DNA of 15,133 bases from Euperipatoides rowelli (taxonomy: Eukaryota > Onychophora > Udeonychophora > Euonychophora > Peripatopsidae), in NCBI GenBank assembly GCA_003024985.2, contig PXIH01S0014609.1; one strand, 5' to 3'. The notes beneath the pieces are model-generated. The model was given only the letters and a program-made list of their open reading frames with translations. It was not told where the DNA came from and did not search any database. Positions 6,914 through 14,924 of this stretch are shown one piece after another. The first letter of the stretch is position 1. Each line of letters starts with the position of its first letter. Made by a program: the position numbers and the translations under genes.

Positions 6914-7569
6914 GTTTAACTTTCTTTTTGGTTGAGAGTTTCTTCTTTGCTTTGGTATGTCTTCAGTCTGGCTGTCTGATCTGAACCCTTTTCCCTAACA
7001 CTTTGTGCCTCCCCCCCCCCTTTTATCTTTGTTTTTTTTACTTCACTTTCCTGGTATTTGAGATGTCTTCGGTTCTCTCTCTTTCGGTTGTTGCACCAGG
7101 TACTATGTGGTCATCCTGCCTTCATGTATGGATCATATTAGTTAAGTGACATTCCCAGCGTGAATGTTATACCAATTGGTTACTCTAAATATCTTGGATT
7201 CCCCCCCCTTATCTTACCCTTTTTCCCTCCCTTTTTCTTCTCCTTCTTTAACTTCACCTCATCCTTCGTTGCTTTATTAGCCTCTTATTTCATTTGCAGA
7301 TTTCCTTAGTGTCCTACATTTACTTTAATCCTGTTTGTAAAACACTACGATCCTTGCTCCTTACTTGAGTTGACTGGTTCTAAAGAAAAAGAAAAAAAAA
7401 AACACATATCCAAACCCCTGCAGTTTAAATTCCACCCTTATGTGGCCACAGAATATCAGTACCACTTATCTGGCTCTAACCTCCTAACCTTTATACATCC
7501 CTGCCATGACACTCAATTTATGTTACACTTAACCAATTGCTGTAAGTATCAAATTATTTATTGAAATAA

Positions 7570-9600
7570 TAAAATTGAAAAATAGTAACTTAGGATTTAA
7601 AATGTTAACTAGATCAGATTATGATGTCCAGATTAGAATTTAAATGAGATACTATTACATACACTGTAGAATAATGATATAAAATTAATGCAGAATAAAT
7701 TGGAGAGAGGGGGGGGGGAGATTGTTTTGTTAGGTTTATACTTAGGTTAGCGTTTTATGTACAGTACTAAAAAATAAATAAGTAAATAAAACAAAATAAA
7801 TAAATAGAAAACATAATATGAACTTTACAAGATACCTGACCAATACTGTATATATTTTTACTACTGAAAATAACATGAACAAATCCTGTTTATGCAATAA
7901 AAGTGATTGAGTAGAATTTTGGACTTTATAAAATACAATGTGAAGCGTATTTATTTCCATCCAGATGGTCTCAGAGACTTTTCAATATTTATTATACTGT
8001 ATTAATCATATTAAATATCAACATGGTTATAAAAGTTAATGATACAGAGTAGTAAATTATAAGATCAGAACAATATCAGCAATCAAAACCAAATCAGAAC
8101 ATTGAATAGTAAACAAGTAAATTTGTTTAAGGTAGGCTATATTGTATATTACAACTTTTTGGCCTTATGGTTTAGATTTCAGACATTATTTATTCACTAG
8201 ATTGTTTATAAAACTTCTATTTTTATTTTTCCTGCAAAATATCTACTTTAATACTTTTCATGTTGCAAATATAACGTAAGCCTACAATCATAGTGGAAGA
8301 CTATGCATGCAGTGACTATTTTACCCAAAATCCTCTGCTGCTGTTTGTGAGGAGTACCCAGAAAAGAGATCCAATAACTCACAATTACCGCGTTTTTAAC
8401 ATCTGCGCATCTATTTCAGTCATATACGTCAAATGGTCGGAAATAGCTCATATTTATCAAAATCAATCAAAAAAAATTTTCACCTCTAGATTATACCCCC
8501 CCCCCCCCTTCCCACCTGATATAATACACGGGAGTTAGAATTCAGGGTAACGGTACGGTTAGGACTGTAAATAATAAAATAAAGCTGCTCTGCACTTATT
8601 TATTGACACTTATTGGATCCCAGTTCTGGGCAACTGGGCATCACATTTGTCATTTTGCCAAAGTAAGACTATTATACTGTATATAAATTTCTTCTGTCTA
8701 TTATCCGCTTTTGCTAATATTTATTTTAATCTGTGTTTTACTTTTAATTTTCCACCATGGTGGCTATCCCTGCTCCTACTTTCCAGGTATTTATTGATTT
8801 TCCACTCAATCTTTGATTTTAAGAATAACACAAAACCGAAAAATATTAATTATTATTACATTATCAGGATCAATATTTCATGCTTATTAATGAATTTGGA
8901 GCCTATTAATAATGAAGTATTCGGTTGGCAAAAGAGATAAATACTTTTTCTTTTTAGTTTAAATACATACGGGATCGAATTTGTTGAATATTAACCTGTT
9001 ATTATCAATAAAATTTTAACTCAATATTAGTTGATTGTATTATTATTTAACCATCATGAATTTAAATTAAATCTTGAACACACCAATAGTATTTTTCTTT
9101 AAACCAAACCACGTGCTTTAAGGCATCCCATTAACTACTAATTTTTGACAATTTTGACCTTTATAATTATTAGGCCTATAATCTGTAAAATTAGATCTAT
9201 TTAGAATTTGTTTAGCCTATTGTTACACGGGAACAATAAGAACTTTTGTTTTTTTATTCCTGCTAAGCCCTAACGTTTTATACCACGTGCTACTTTTGCA
9301 AATTTGATCACATACTGACTTGAGACATAGATCATTAGACATTTCATATTAAAATTATAAGTAATTCCTATCTTCCTATAAGTTAAAAATTAGCATTAGG
9401 CTAAAAAGTGCATAGTTTTAATTAAACAGTGAGCTCGATACATTATAAGCAAAATATATAGGCCTAATTAGAAAGGTTCCCTTTGTTCTAAGTATTTTGC
9501 TACCGTAAATTAACTTAGCCTAGAAAACCTGAGACCCAATTATCGAAAACGAAATACAATTTAAATTGTTACAGCAGGATATTAGTTTAATTAATATTTC
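7570..9600. other. AT-rich non-coding stretch
   Basis: I find no supported gene. An 81-codon plus frame (8293-8538) is open through a 13-C run, which makes it unlikely to be coding. A 97-codon plus frame (8647-8940) is hydrophobic, AT-driven and without recognisable motifs. ACCACGTGCT occurs twice (9108 and 9282), each with an E-box core CACGTG. TACTGTAT words are at about 7846, 7993 and 8671. Confidence 0.55.
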
Positions 9601-9610
9601 ATCTAAATAA

Positions 9611-9846
9611 ATAGAATTGGAATGGACTGGCCTTATTATTGAATCCTGGCATTTCTCATCTGTTGAGGCCAGGTGTGCCGATGTTGATATCAATATTCAG
9701 GGAATTAAGCCGATTCATGATGTGTGTGTGTAACTCGCATAAATAGAAGTTGCCACTATGATATGATCATGGGTTATGATCTGTTGGCACATTGTGGTGC
9801 TGTTATTGATGTTGCCAGCGGCACTTTGACTCTTAATCGAAATGTG
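9611..9846 (+). pseudogene. Retroelement protease, C-terminal part
   Basis: Two frames are involved. The first (9611-9731) contains DVDINIQGIKPIHD, like the strand before the flap-distal end of gypsy proteases, and stops at TAA (9731-9733). The second (to a TGA near 9847) carries IMGYDLLAHCGAVIDVASG, matching the family's usual I-(L/M)-G-x-D-(F/L)-L...(I/V)D motif near the protease C-terminus. The catalytic Asp-Ser/Thr-Gly expected roughly 60 residues upstream is not visible, so the domain is broken at its 5' end. This is the earliest sequence in the element with clear homology. Confidence 0.75.
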
Positions 9847-10135
9847 TGATGAGTTGACCCATAGTATCATTGGCAAGGGTAGCAGCATTGGCTGTAGTAT
9901 TTCTATCCTTCATGAAGAAAAACTTAGCACAGTTATTGACATGAGTATAAATGAATTAGGGCTACAAAAAAATCAACAAGGAAAGCTTGAAAAACTATTA
10001 GTGCTATACAACAGTATTTTGGTTGAAAATGTTGAAAAAAAAATGACAGGTGCAAATCTTCCCCCACACAAACTGATATTCTTGTCAGAGACTCCTATAT
10101 ACCAGAGACAATATAGAATACCACATAAGCTGTAA
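9842..10135 (+). pseudogene. Protease-RT linker and RT N-terminus
   Basis: This is an open 97-codon frame ending in TAA. The first two thirds form the variable linker, with a helical Leu/Lys/Glu stretch (LQKNQQGKLEKLLVLYNSIL). The end contains HKL, ETPIYQRQYRIPHKL, which matches the family's H-x-I...P-x-x-(R/Q)-x-Y-R-x-P motif opening the RT fingers. A stop follows immediately, where the next RT residues should continue. The frame probably does not begin at 9842 in the ancestral polyprotein; it is only the open piece left by mutation. Confidence 0.8.
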
Positions 10136-10502
10136 CAAAGTTGAGGGTCTTGAATGTGTTGGAATAGTGTCTAAAACATGTTCTAATTAGAACTCTCCTG
10201 CCATGTTTATGGGAAAAAAAAGCCCCATCCACTGACATTAGGATGGTACTGGACCTCCATAGGATCAACAAGATAGTGGAACCATTCAAGTACCCATTAT
10301 TGAGAATTGGTGACATTATTGACAACCTGGGGGGGGGGGATCAATAGAATTTTCTACCCTTGATCTCAACAATGGCTACTTCAAGGTTAAATTACACGAC
10401 AGTGTGAAGGACAAATTTTCCTTCAGTGCCCCTTTTGATAGATACAGAATGGAGAGGCTTCCCCAGTGACTGTCCACAAGTGCTTGATGGTTCCAGAAAG
10501 TC
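10136..10502 (+). pseudogene. Reverse transcriptase fingers/palm, heavily broken
   Basis: Three frames are needed. One reads RMVLDLHRINKIVEPFKYP (about 10240-10296), the family's R-M-x-x-D-x-R-x-(L/I)-N block. It runs into an 11-G run (10329-10339). A different frame then gives FSTLDLNNGYFKVKL (about 10350-10394), which holds the first catalytic Asp (LDL), then DKFSFSAP, ending in TGA at 10467. The expected P-F-G-L...A-P-x-x-F-Q block appears only as scattered residues (RLPQ and FQKVM), with two stops. Length and spacing fit a normal RT, so this is decay by point changes and small indels. Confidence 0.85.
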
Positions 10503-10766
10503 ATGAACGAAGCACTCTTTGACATCATCACTGATGGGCATTGCATGGTGTTTCAAGATGATGTGATTATCTATATGACCACCATCGAAGATCATATGAG
10601 GGTGTTGGAACTTGTGCTGGCTGCCCTGGAGAGAATAAACATGACTGTGTGTCCATCTAAATGTGTACTCTTTAGATCGCTTAAATTCCTTGGTCATGTC
10701 ATCGTCCAGGATGGCTTTCACCCCACTAATGAAAACGTTGAAGCAGTGAAAAACTTTGAGACCTAA
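10503..10766 (+). pseudogene. Reverse transcriptase palm with FQDD catalytic box
   Basis: This 87-codon open frame is the best-kept RT segment. MVFQDDVIIYMTTIEDHM corresponds to the family's (F/Y)-x-D-D catalytic box followed by the conserved helix, and both aspartates are kept. CPSKCVLF and LKFLGHVIVQDGFHP match the K-C-x-F and F-L-G-H-x-(V/I) motifs. It ends at TAA where the next frame, shifted by one base, takes over (10756-10968). Gln in the second position of the box is tolerated in the family pattern but less usual than Leu or Val. Confidence 0.9.
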
Positions 10767-10968
10767 CACAGTTAAACAAGTGAGAAGTTTCCTGGGCACT
10801 GTTAATTTCTATAGGAAGATTATCCCCAACATCACTGAAATAGCTGATCCTTTGTACAGACTTATTAAAGGCAAGGGTGATATTAGGTCCAAATGGAATA
10901 GTGAGGCAGATGTAGCATTCGATACTCTCAAAGAAAAGATGTCAATCACCTCTGCTACACTATCCTAA
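10756..10968 (+). pseudogene. RT connection, before RNase H
   Basis: This frame overlaps the previous one by a few codons. VKQVRSFLGTVNFYRKIIP matches the highly conserved gypsy V-x-x-(V/L)-R-S-F-L-G-x-x-N-(Y/F)-Y-R-(R/K)-F-I motif. ADPLYRLIKGKG, KWNSEADVAFDTLKEKM and ATLS match the P-L-x-x-L...W-x-x-x-x-x-x-A-F-x-x-L-K block. Homology starts at about 10765, so the ATG at 10756 is only the nearest start codon, not the true start of a protein. Confidence 0.88.
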
Positions 10969-11242
10969 CTTTGAGAAGGATTTTATCAGTGGTATAGGCA
11001 TAGGCACTGTATTGGAATAGGAGGATGAGGAGGGAATTCTTCATTCTGTTGCTTATTGCAGCAGGAAACTTAACTTGGTAGAGACAAGGTACTCCTCAAT
11101 TGAGAGAGAAGCACTCACCATTGTCTATGCACTTAAACAGTTCAAACACCTGACATATTGGTATCATATACACCTGCTAACTGACCATCGACCTCTGTCA
11201 TATGTTTTCAAGAGAGACACCAACACGAGACTCATAAGATAG
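10961..11242 (+). pseudogene. RNase H domain with lost first Asp and one internal stop
   Basis: This frame is open for 93 codons apart from a TAG at 11018. It runs from YPNFEKDF through SVAYCSRKLNLVETRYSSIE, REALTIVYALKQF and LLTDHRPLSYVF to TAG at 11240. The catalytic Glu (SIEREA) and the third-position Asp (LLTDH) are kept. The Thr-Asp-Ala-Ser segment that should carry the first catalytic Asp is absent: KDFIS passes straight to GIGIGTVLE. That looks like a small deletion of about three to five codons. RNase H in this family degrades the RNA strand of the RNA/DNA hybrid; this copy could not. Confidence 0.88.
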
Positions 11243-11265
11243 TTGTTAATGATACAAGAACATAT

Positions 11266-11681
11266 GTGGGTGGAATATCAGCCTGGTCTTTCAACGTTGT
11301 TGCTAACTGGCTGTCTAGATCCCATAGTGAGGAGATGCCAAAAGCGAAGGTGATTGCTAGTCAGGTTGGTCGAATTGTAACTACTGAAACTATTCTCAGA
11401 GAACAAATCAGAGACAACAGATGCATGAGGATAATTAAAGAGATTGACGAAGGTAAGTGGAGTGATGGTGAATACATGATCAGCGAAGAAAGGTTACTAT
11501 TAAGGCATGTGCTTCTGAATAGGGTCCATGGATGGAGGTATAGAATAATGGTCCCTGATAGTCTTAAGCTATCACATCAGCATATCATGATGGAATATCA
11601 GGTGGTCATCTGTCTCACTCCATCACTATGTGGAAGATTTGTCTCATGTTTACCTAGGAAGGTATGTGTAGTGACATAACT
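11266..11681 (+). pseudogene. End of RNase H and integrase N-terminal linker
   Basis: The first residues include NVVANWLSRS, the family's (N/x)-x-V-A-D-x-L-S-R end of RNase H, with Asp replaced by Asn. A 60-residue linker follows, then LLLRHVLL and RYRIMVPDSLK, which match the L-(Y/L)-R...(I/V)-P-x-x-L block before the zinc-binding region. SHQHIM carries the histidine part. After this the frame is shifted: HLSHSITMW-type residues of the H-x-G-x-x-x-T block appear only in another frame, so the last ~30 codons are noise. Confidence 0.8.
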
Positions 11682-12026
11682 CAATATGTCAAGACATGCA
11701 AGGTCTGTCAATTGAAAAATGTGGGCAGAATCAAGACACCTTTCCAGTCGGTGGCTCCTCATGGTGGACCTATGCAACGTCTTGGTGGGCATTCTTGGAC
11801 CCTTGATATCACTCAATGCCATAACAAATATGTGGTGGTATGGGTGGATCATTTTAGCCGCATGACCTTTGCCTCACCCATTAGAGATCAGGAAGCTGAA
11901 ACCATTATGAACGACTTTTTGAAGAATATCCTACCTAGGTATGGAGCATCATTGGAGATGGTGTATGACCGAGGTGGCCAGTTTACTAGTAAGCTGATGA
12001 ATGAGGTTAGAAAAAACTGGACATAA
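11664..12026 (+). pseudogene. Integrase: CC of the zinc module and DD of the catalytic core
   Basis: YVKTCKVCQLKN supplies the C-x-x-C half of the HHCC zinc module. WTLDITQ has the first core Asp, KYVVVWVDHFSR matches the (F/Y)-x-x-V-x-V-D-x-F-(S/T)-(K/R) strand, and VYDRGGQFTSKLMNEV holds the second Asp (S-D-x-G-x-x-F usually; Tyr replaces Ser). It ends at TAA (12024-12026), where a shifted frame starting near 12020 takes over. The family inserts the cDNA copy into host chromatin. All catalytic residues seen here are intact, although they lie in different frames. Confidence 0.9.
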
Positions 12027-12352
12027 AGGGAATACACACGACTCCGTACAATCCTCAGGCCAATGGCATCACTGAAAGGGCTAACGGTAAGATTTTGAAT
12101 GTATTGGCCAAAATATGCCAAAATAAATATAAACAGTGGGATGAACACTTGCCCTATGTTCTGCAAAATATTAATAACTCAGTGCATAGGAGTACTGGAG
12201 ACAGCCCGTTCTTTGCTTTCCAAGGGTTTGATCAAATCCACCCTAGGGTTCCCATTGTAGTCAAAGATAATGAAGATGCTGACAGTCAACATGAGTTAGT
12301 TGTGCAAATGTGTGATCAGCTTGCTGAAACCAGTCAGTCAGAGAACATCTAG
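12020..12352 (+). pseudogene. Integrase: catalytic Glu and C-terminal half
   Basis: The frame opens at 12020, overlapping the previous stop. IHTTPYNPQANGITERANG contains the third catalytic residue (Glu of GITER) in the standard H-x-x-(S/T)-x-Y-(H/N)-P-Q-x-N-G-x-x-E-R motif. WDEHLPYVLQNINNSVHRST and SPFFAFQG follow the W-x-x-x-L...(Y/I)-N-x-x-x-H-x-S-T-G-x-x-P-x-x-x-x-(F/Y)-G pattern. It ends in TAG (12350-12352). The distance between the second Asp and the Glu fits the family. Confidence 0.9.
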
Positions 12353-12900
12353 TCAAGTCTTCAGTGGTGAACAGTAAGAAATTTATTACTAAACTGATGG
12401 AGTTCAAGGTAGGTGATCCAGTTTTGTATCTTGACACTACTAGTTACTCTGGGTAAAATCACAAGGTCAAGTCCAGATATAAAGGACCATACAGAGTATT
12501 ACTTAGAATGAGTGCTGTGAACTACAAGATCAGAGATGTGTCTAAACCTAATGATGAAAGGATTGTTCATGTGAACAAACTCAAGATGTATTATCCTAGG
12601 GAGGTGTTGGATGATGAGCAAGGTTTGAAGAGTAAAGTTAAACAAAGAGAAATGGTTCTGATGGGATTGAGTGAGGAAGGATTTGCACTGATGACAGGGA
12701 CAAGAGAAATAACCTCAGGAGCTCTTGTAAATAATCTGTCTGAGTGTAATTCTTTAAATTTTGATTACTTTTGTTGTATAATAATTTTTGTAAATTTTAT
12801 TTTTTCCACCCCGACTAACAAGAATCAAATTTCTCTAAGTTTAATTGAGTGTAATATTGTATCCACAAGTGTATACAATAAATTGCATTTTTTTCATTAA
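12346..12900 (+). pseudogene. Integrase C-terminal GPY/F module and tail
   Basis: A frame shifted from the previous one reads KLMEFKVGDPVLYL, the family's F-x-x-G-D-x-V-x-(Y/L) start of the C-terminal domain. It meets a TAA at 12454 and then continues with RYKGPYRVLLR (the GPY/F motif) and RIVHVNKLKMYYP (V-H-x-x-x-L-K). No chromodomain follows. Beyond about 12720 the frame is AT-rich and hydrophobic and is probably fortuitous to its stop at 12898. The ATG at 12508 is internal. Confidence 0.85.
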
Positions 12901-13218
12901 GTTAAATGCATTCTTATTTTTTTTTAGTTTTTTTAAATTTTTATTTTAAATTTTTTTTATTTTATTTATTGTATCAGCCGATCAACTTCTCATCTTTCCT
13001 TTCCTTGCTGTACAAACCTATGCAAACAATTTTTTATATAATTTACTGTTGCAAATTTTATTTAAAATGAAAGCTTTTTATTTTAATTTCCTTCAATCTG
13101 CTTTATACATTACTGTATTTGATATTTAAAAGCACATCCATATTGGTCAAATTGTTGTATGTAAAAGGGGACACCTGTTTGGTGTAGTTTATCTGTTGCT
13201 CCTTTAGCTATATAAAAA
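12876..13218 (+). promoter_or_regulatory. Candidate 3' signals of the retroelement (weak)
   Basis: CAATAAATTGC at about 12878-12888 contains a poly(A)-signal hexamer. GTAAAAGGGGACACC (13161-13175) resembles a polypurine tract, and TATATAAAAA (13209-13218) resembles a TATA box some 40 bp later, the order expected at the start of a 3' LTR. No second LTR copy is present in the window to confirm it, and AT-rich DNA gives TATA matches easily. Confidence 0.2.
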
Positions 13219-13421
13219 CTAAATTTGTCTATATTAATAGTTGTCTTATCCAACAAAGTTTGTAAATTTTAAAGACATTAAAGTTTGTTTTGGATCAACC
13301 TTTAAACTAAAATTAAGATTAATTGTATAATGAAATTGCATCTAGTAATTTTAATATTTTGTCATATACTGTATATCATACTGTATATGAATAGTCCTGG
13401 GTTTGCGACACAACTTTTCTC

Positions 13422-13549
13422 TGTCATCAAATACAATGGAGAAATTTGAATTAGGATTTGTTTTTCTTAAAAACTTGCCTATAAAAATTTTATGCCAAAT
13501 TTATTGATGCGGAAAATCTCTTGCATCCTCTCCATTGTATTTGTAGACA
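13422..13549. repeat. 21-bp inverted repeat pair (19/21), 86-bp spacer
   Basis: TGTCATCAAATACAATGGAGA (13422-13442) is the inverted partner of 13529-13549. The inner 15 bp are perfect and only two adjacent bases differ. It could be a short MITE-like or foldback element, but I found no clear target-site duplication. Confidence 0.75.
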
Positions 13550-14664
13550 TTTTGGCATTTTTTGCTCTTTTTTATCCTTATCTATGCAGTGAGATTTATA
13601 CTTTTTATTACTTTGGAATATTTAAGGGCCCACCTAGTAATAATTGTACTGTATTGAATGATGAAAATTAGCAAAAATAAATGATTATTTTTATTTAATA
13701 TTTTTTTTTTTTTGATTATTGGATTAATTTGAAATTAACCTATAGTTTCCTAACACCGTTTAATACCACTAAAAAAAATAATGATTTATTACTGACAACG
13801 TTTTGATACGGTTTTGTTTTTTAATTTAATATTCTGACTAGATGTCACTACTTCCTGGTCATTTATTACAATTTGACACATGAAATCAAACAAGAGTTTT
13901 CATTTTAAAGGTATTTAAATTATTTAAATAATCGTTTTTGTAACACACTTGTTAATGTGGCCATCTTTAAAGAGCTTTATAAAAGCATGTTCTTACTCAA
14001 TATCAAAATTTTTAATCAGTAGTTTTTTTTTTAATTATAGAGATTAGAATGTCTTTTAGTGATAGTGACGAAGATTTTGCAGCTATCACGTTTAAAATCA
14101 TTTTATAATTATTATTTTTTTTAAATATGCCATTATTATTTATTTAGAACCTGGTAAACAAGTTTTGTAAAATATTCAAACCAAAATGTTTCTAGTGATA
14201 GATTTAGAGCAGCTGTTGTCAATCAACTCTTCATGTTCGTGAAGATTCCTAGTCTAATAAACTAAACAACTAGCCTAGTTAGGATTTTGTCAAAGCACAG
14301 AACAAGTTTTATAGCCAGAGGCACCATTAGTTGATGACGATTGGTCAAATATAGTGTCTAGCTTTATGTCTACCTGTCATAGAATATTTTAAATTGTTTG
14401 CAGACACTCTTAGCTAAAGACAAACTCTCCTTTCTCCTGTTATTTTATTTACGAATGACAATTTATGATAAATAAATGAAAATTATGATAATCCTGAAAA
14501 AAAAACTGAGATGTATTTTTATTTTTACAAAATGTTTTGAACAGTTGGGTAACTGTTCTCTAATAATGCAACCTTGTACCTTTACAATTTTCTTTGAACT
14601 TGAGATGCTTTCATAAATGAGTATTGGTGACAAATATTATAGATGATGATAATACAAAAAAATA

Positions 14665-14924
14665 TGAATTTTGAGATTAGCCAAATCCTCATAGGCTACA
14701 CAAGAAACACAGTCCCTTATCCCCCTCTCTCTACCCATTTTCCCCTCCCTCCACCTTTTCGCTCTTCCCTCTCCCCTTCTCTCTACCCTCTCCCACTTTC
14801 TCTACTTCCCATCCACAGGGGGGGCCCTGTTGTTACTCCATGATCTAGCATATACCAAAAAACACGAATGAGCCAGCAAATTACACTTGTTTTTTGTACA
14901 CGTGAATTTTGTGATTAGCCAAAT
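14665..14924 (+). repeat. 22-bp direct repeat pair (21/22), 238 bp apart
   Basis: TGAATTTTGAGATTAGCCAAAT at 14665-14686 recurs at 14903-14924 with one A-to-T change. CATAGGC follows both copies at slightly different distances. The segment between holds a TC-rich stretch and a G run. Confidence 0.78.

Larger units (their letters stand above)
4230..7370. other. Long strand-asymmetric block: pyrimidine-rich + strand
   Basis: Over about 3.1 kb the + strand is dominated by T and C, with TTC, TTCT, TGCTTC and CTTTTTCC words. The minus strand is correspondingly purine-rich. Hydrophobic Leu/Ser/Phe frames on the plus strand (for example 4191-4561, 5559-5912 and 6314-6855) are the expected product of such DNA and are not gene calls. 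The composite repeat array (4636-6120) is embedded in it. The asymmetry fits either a decayed Lys/Glu/Asp-rich gene on the minus strand or an expanded purine repeat. Confidence 0.7.
9611..12720 (+). mobile_element. pol: Decayed, 5'-truncated Ty3/gypsy-type LTR retrotransposon (pol region)
   Basis: Recognisable domains follow in the order protease C-terminus, reverse transcriptase, RNase H, integrase zinc module, integrase core, GPY/F module. Integrase after RNase H is the Ty3/gypsy (Metaviridae) order, and the GPY/F motif supports this over Ty1/copia and BEL/Pao. At least eight frame breaks or stops make it non-functional. There is no gag, no protease Asp-Thr/Ser-Gly site and no 5' LTR, so the 5' part was lost or never inserted. 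The 3' limit is set where similarity fades, after about 12630-12720. I cannot assign a clade from these motifs alone. Confidence 0.92.

Noticed and set aside
7370-7564. 64-codon plus frame after a Lys-rich run
   Set aside because: It starts at a non-ATG codon and includes an A-run. There is no recognisable domain, and the donor-like GTAAG near its end is too weak to support an exon.
8293-8538. 81-codon plus frame that looks mixed in composition
   Set aside because: It crosses a 13-C run coding only Pro, has no motif or splice context, and sits in AT-rich non-coding DNA.
8647-8940. 97-codon hydrophobic plus frame
   Set aside because: The composition is that expected from AT-rich DNA (Phe, Ile, Asn, Leu). 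No motif, and nothing supports transcription.
8960-8985. GGGATCGAAT as a tRNA/SINE B-box
   Set aside because: It departs from GGTTCGANTCC, no A-box lies at the right distance, and no cloverleaf can be drawn.
9108-9291. Paired ACCACGTGCT boxes as a regulatory element
   Set aside because: Two E-box matches 174 bp apart in 15 kb are plausible by chance, and there is no gene next to them.
10095-12166. Minus-strand frames opposite the retroelement (for example 10392-10799, 11598-11852, 11888-12166)
   Set aside because: These are antisense shadows of the clearly recognisable plus-strand pol domains.
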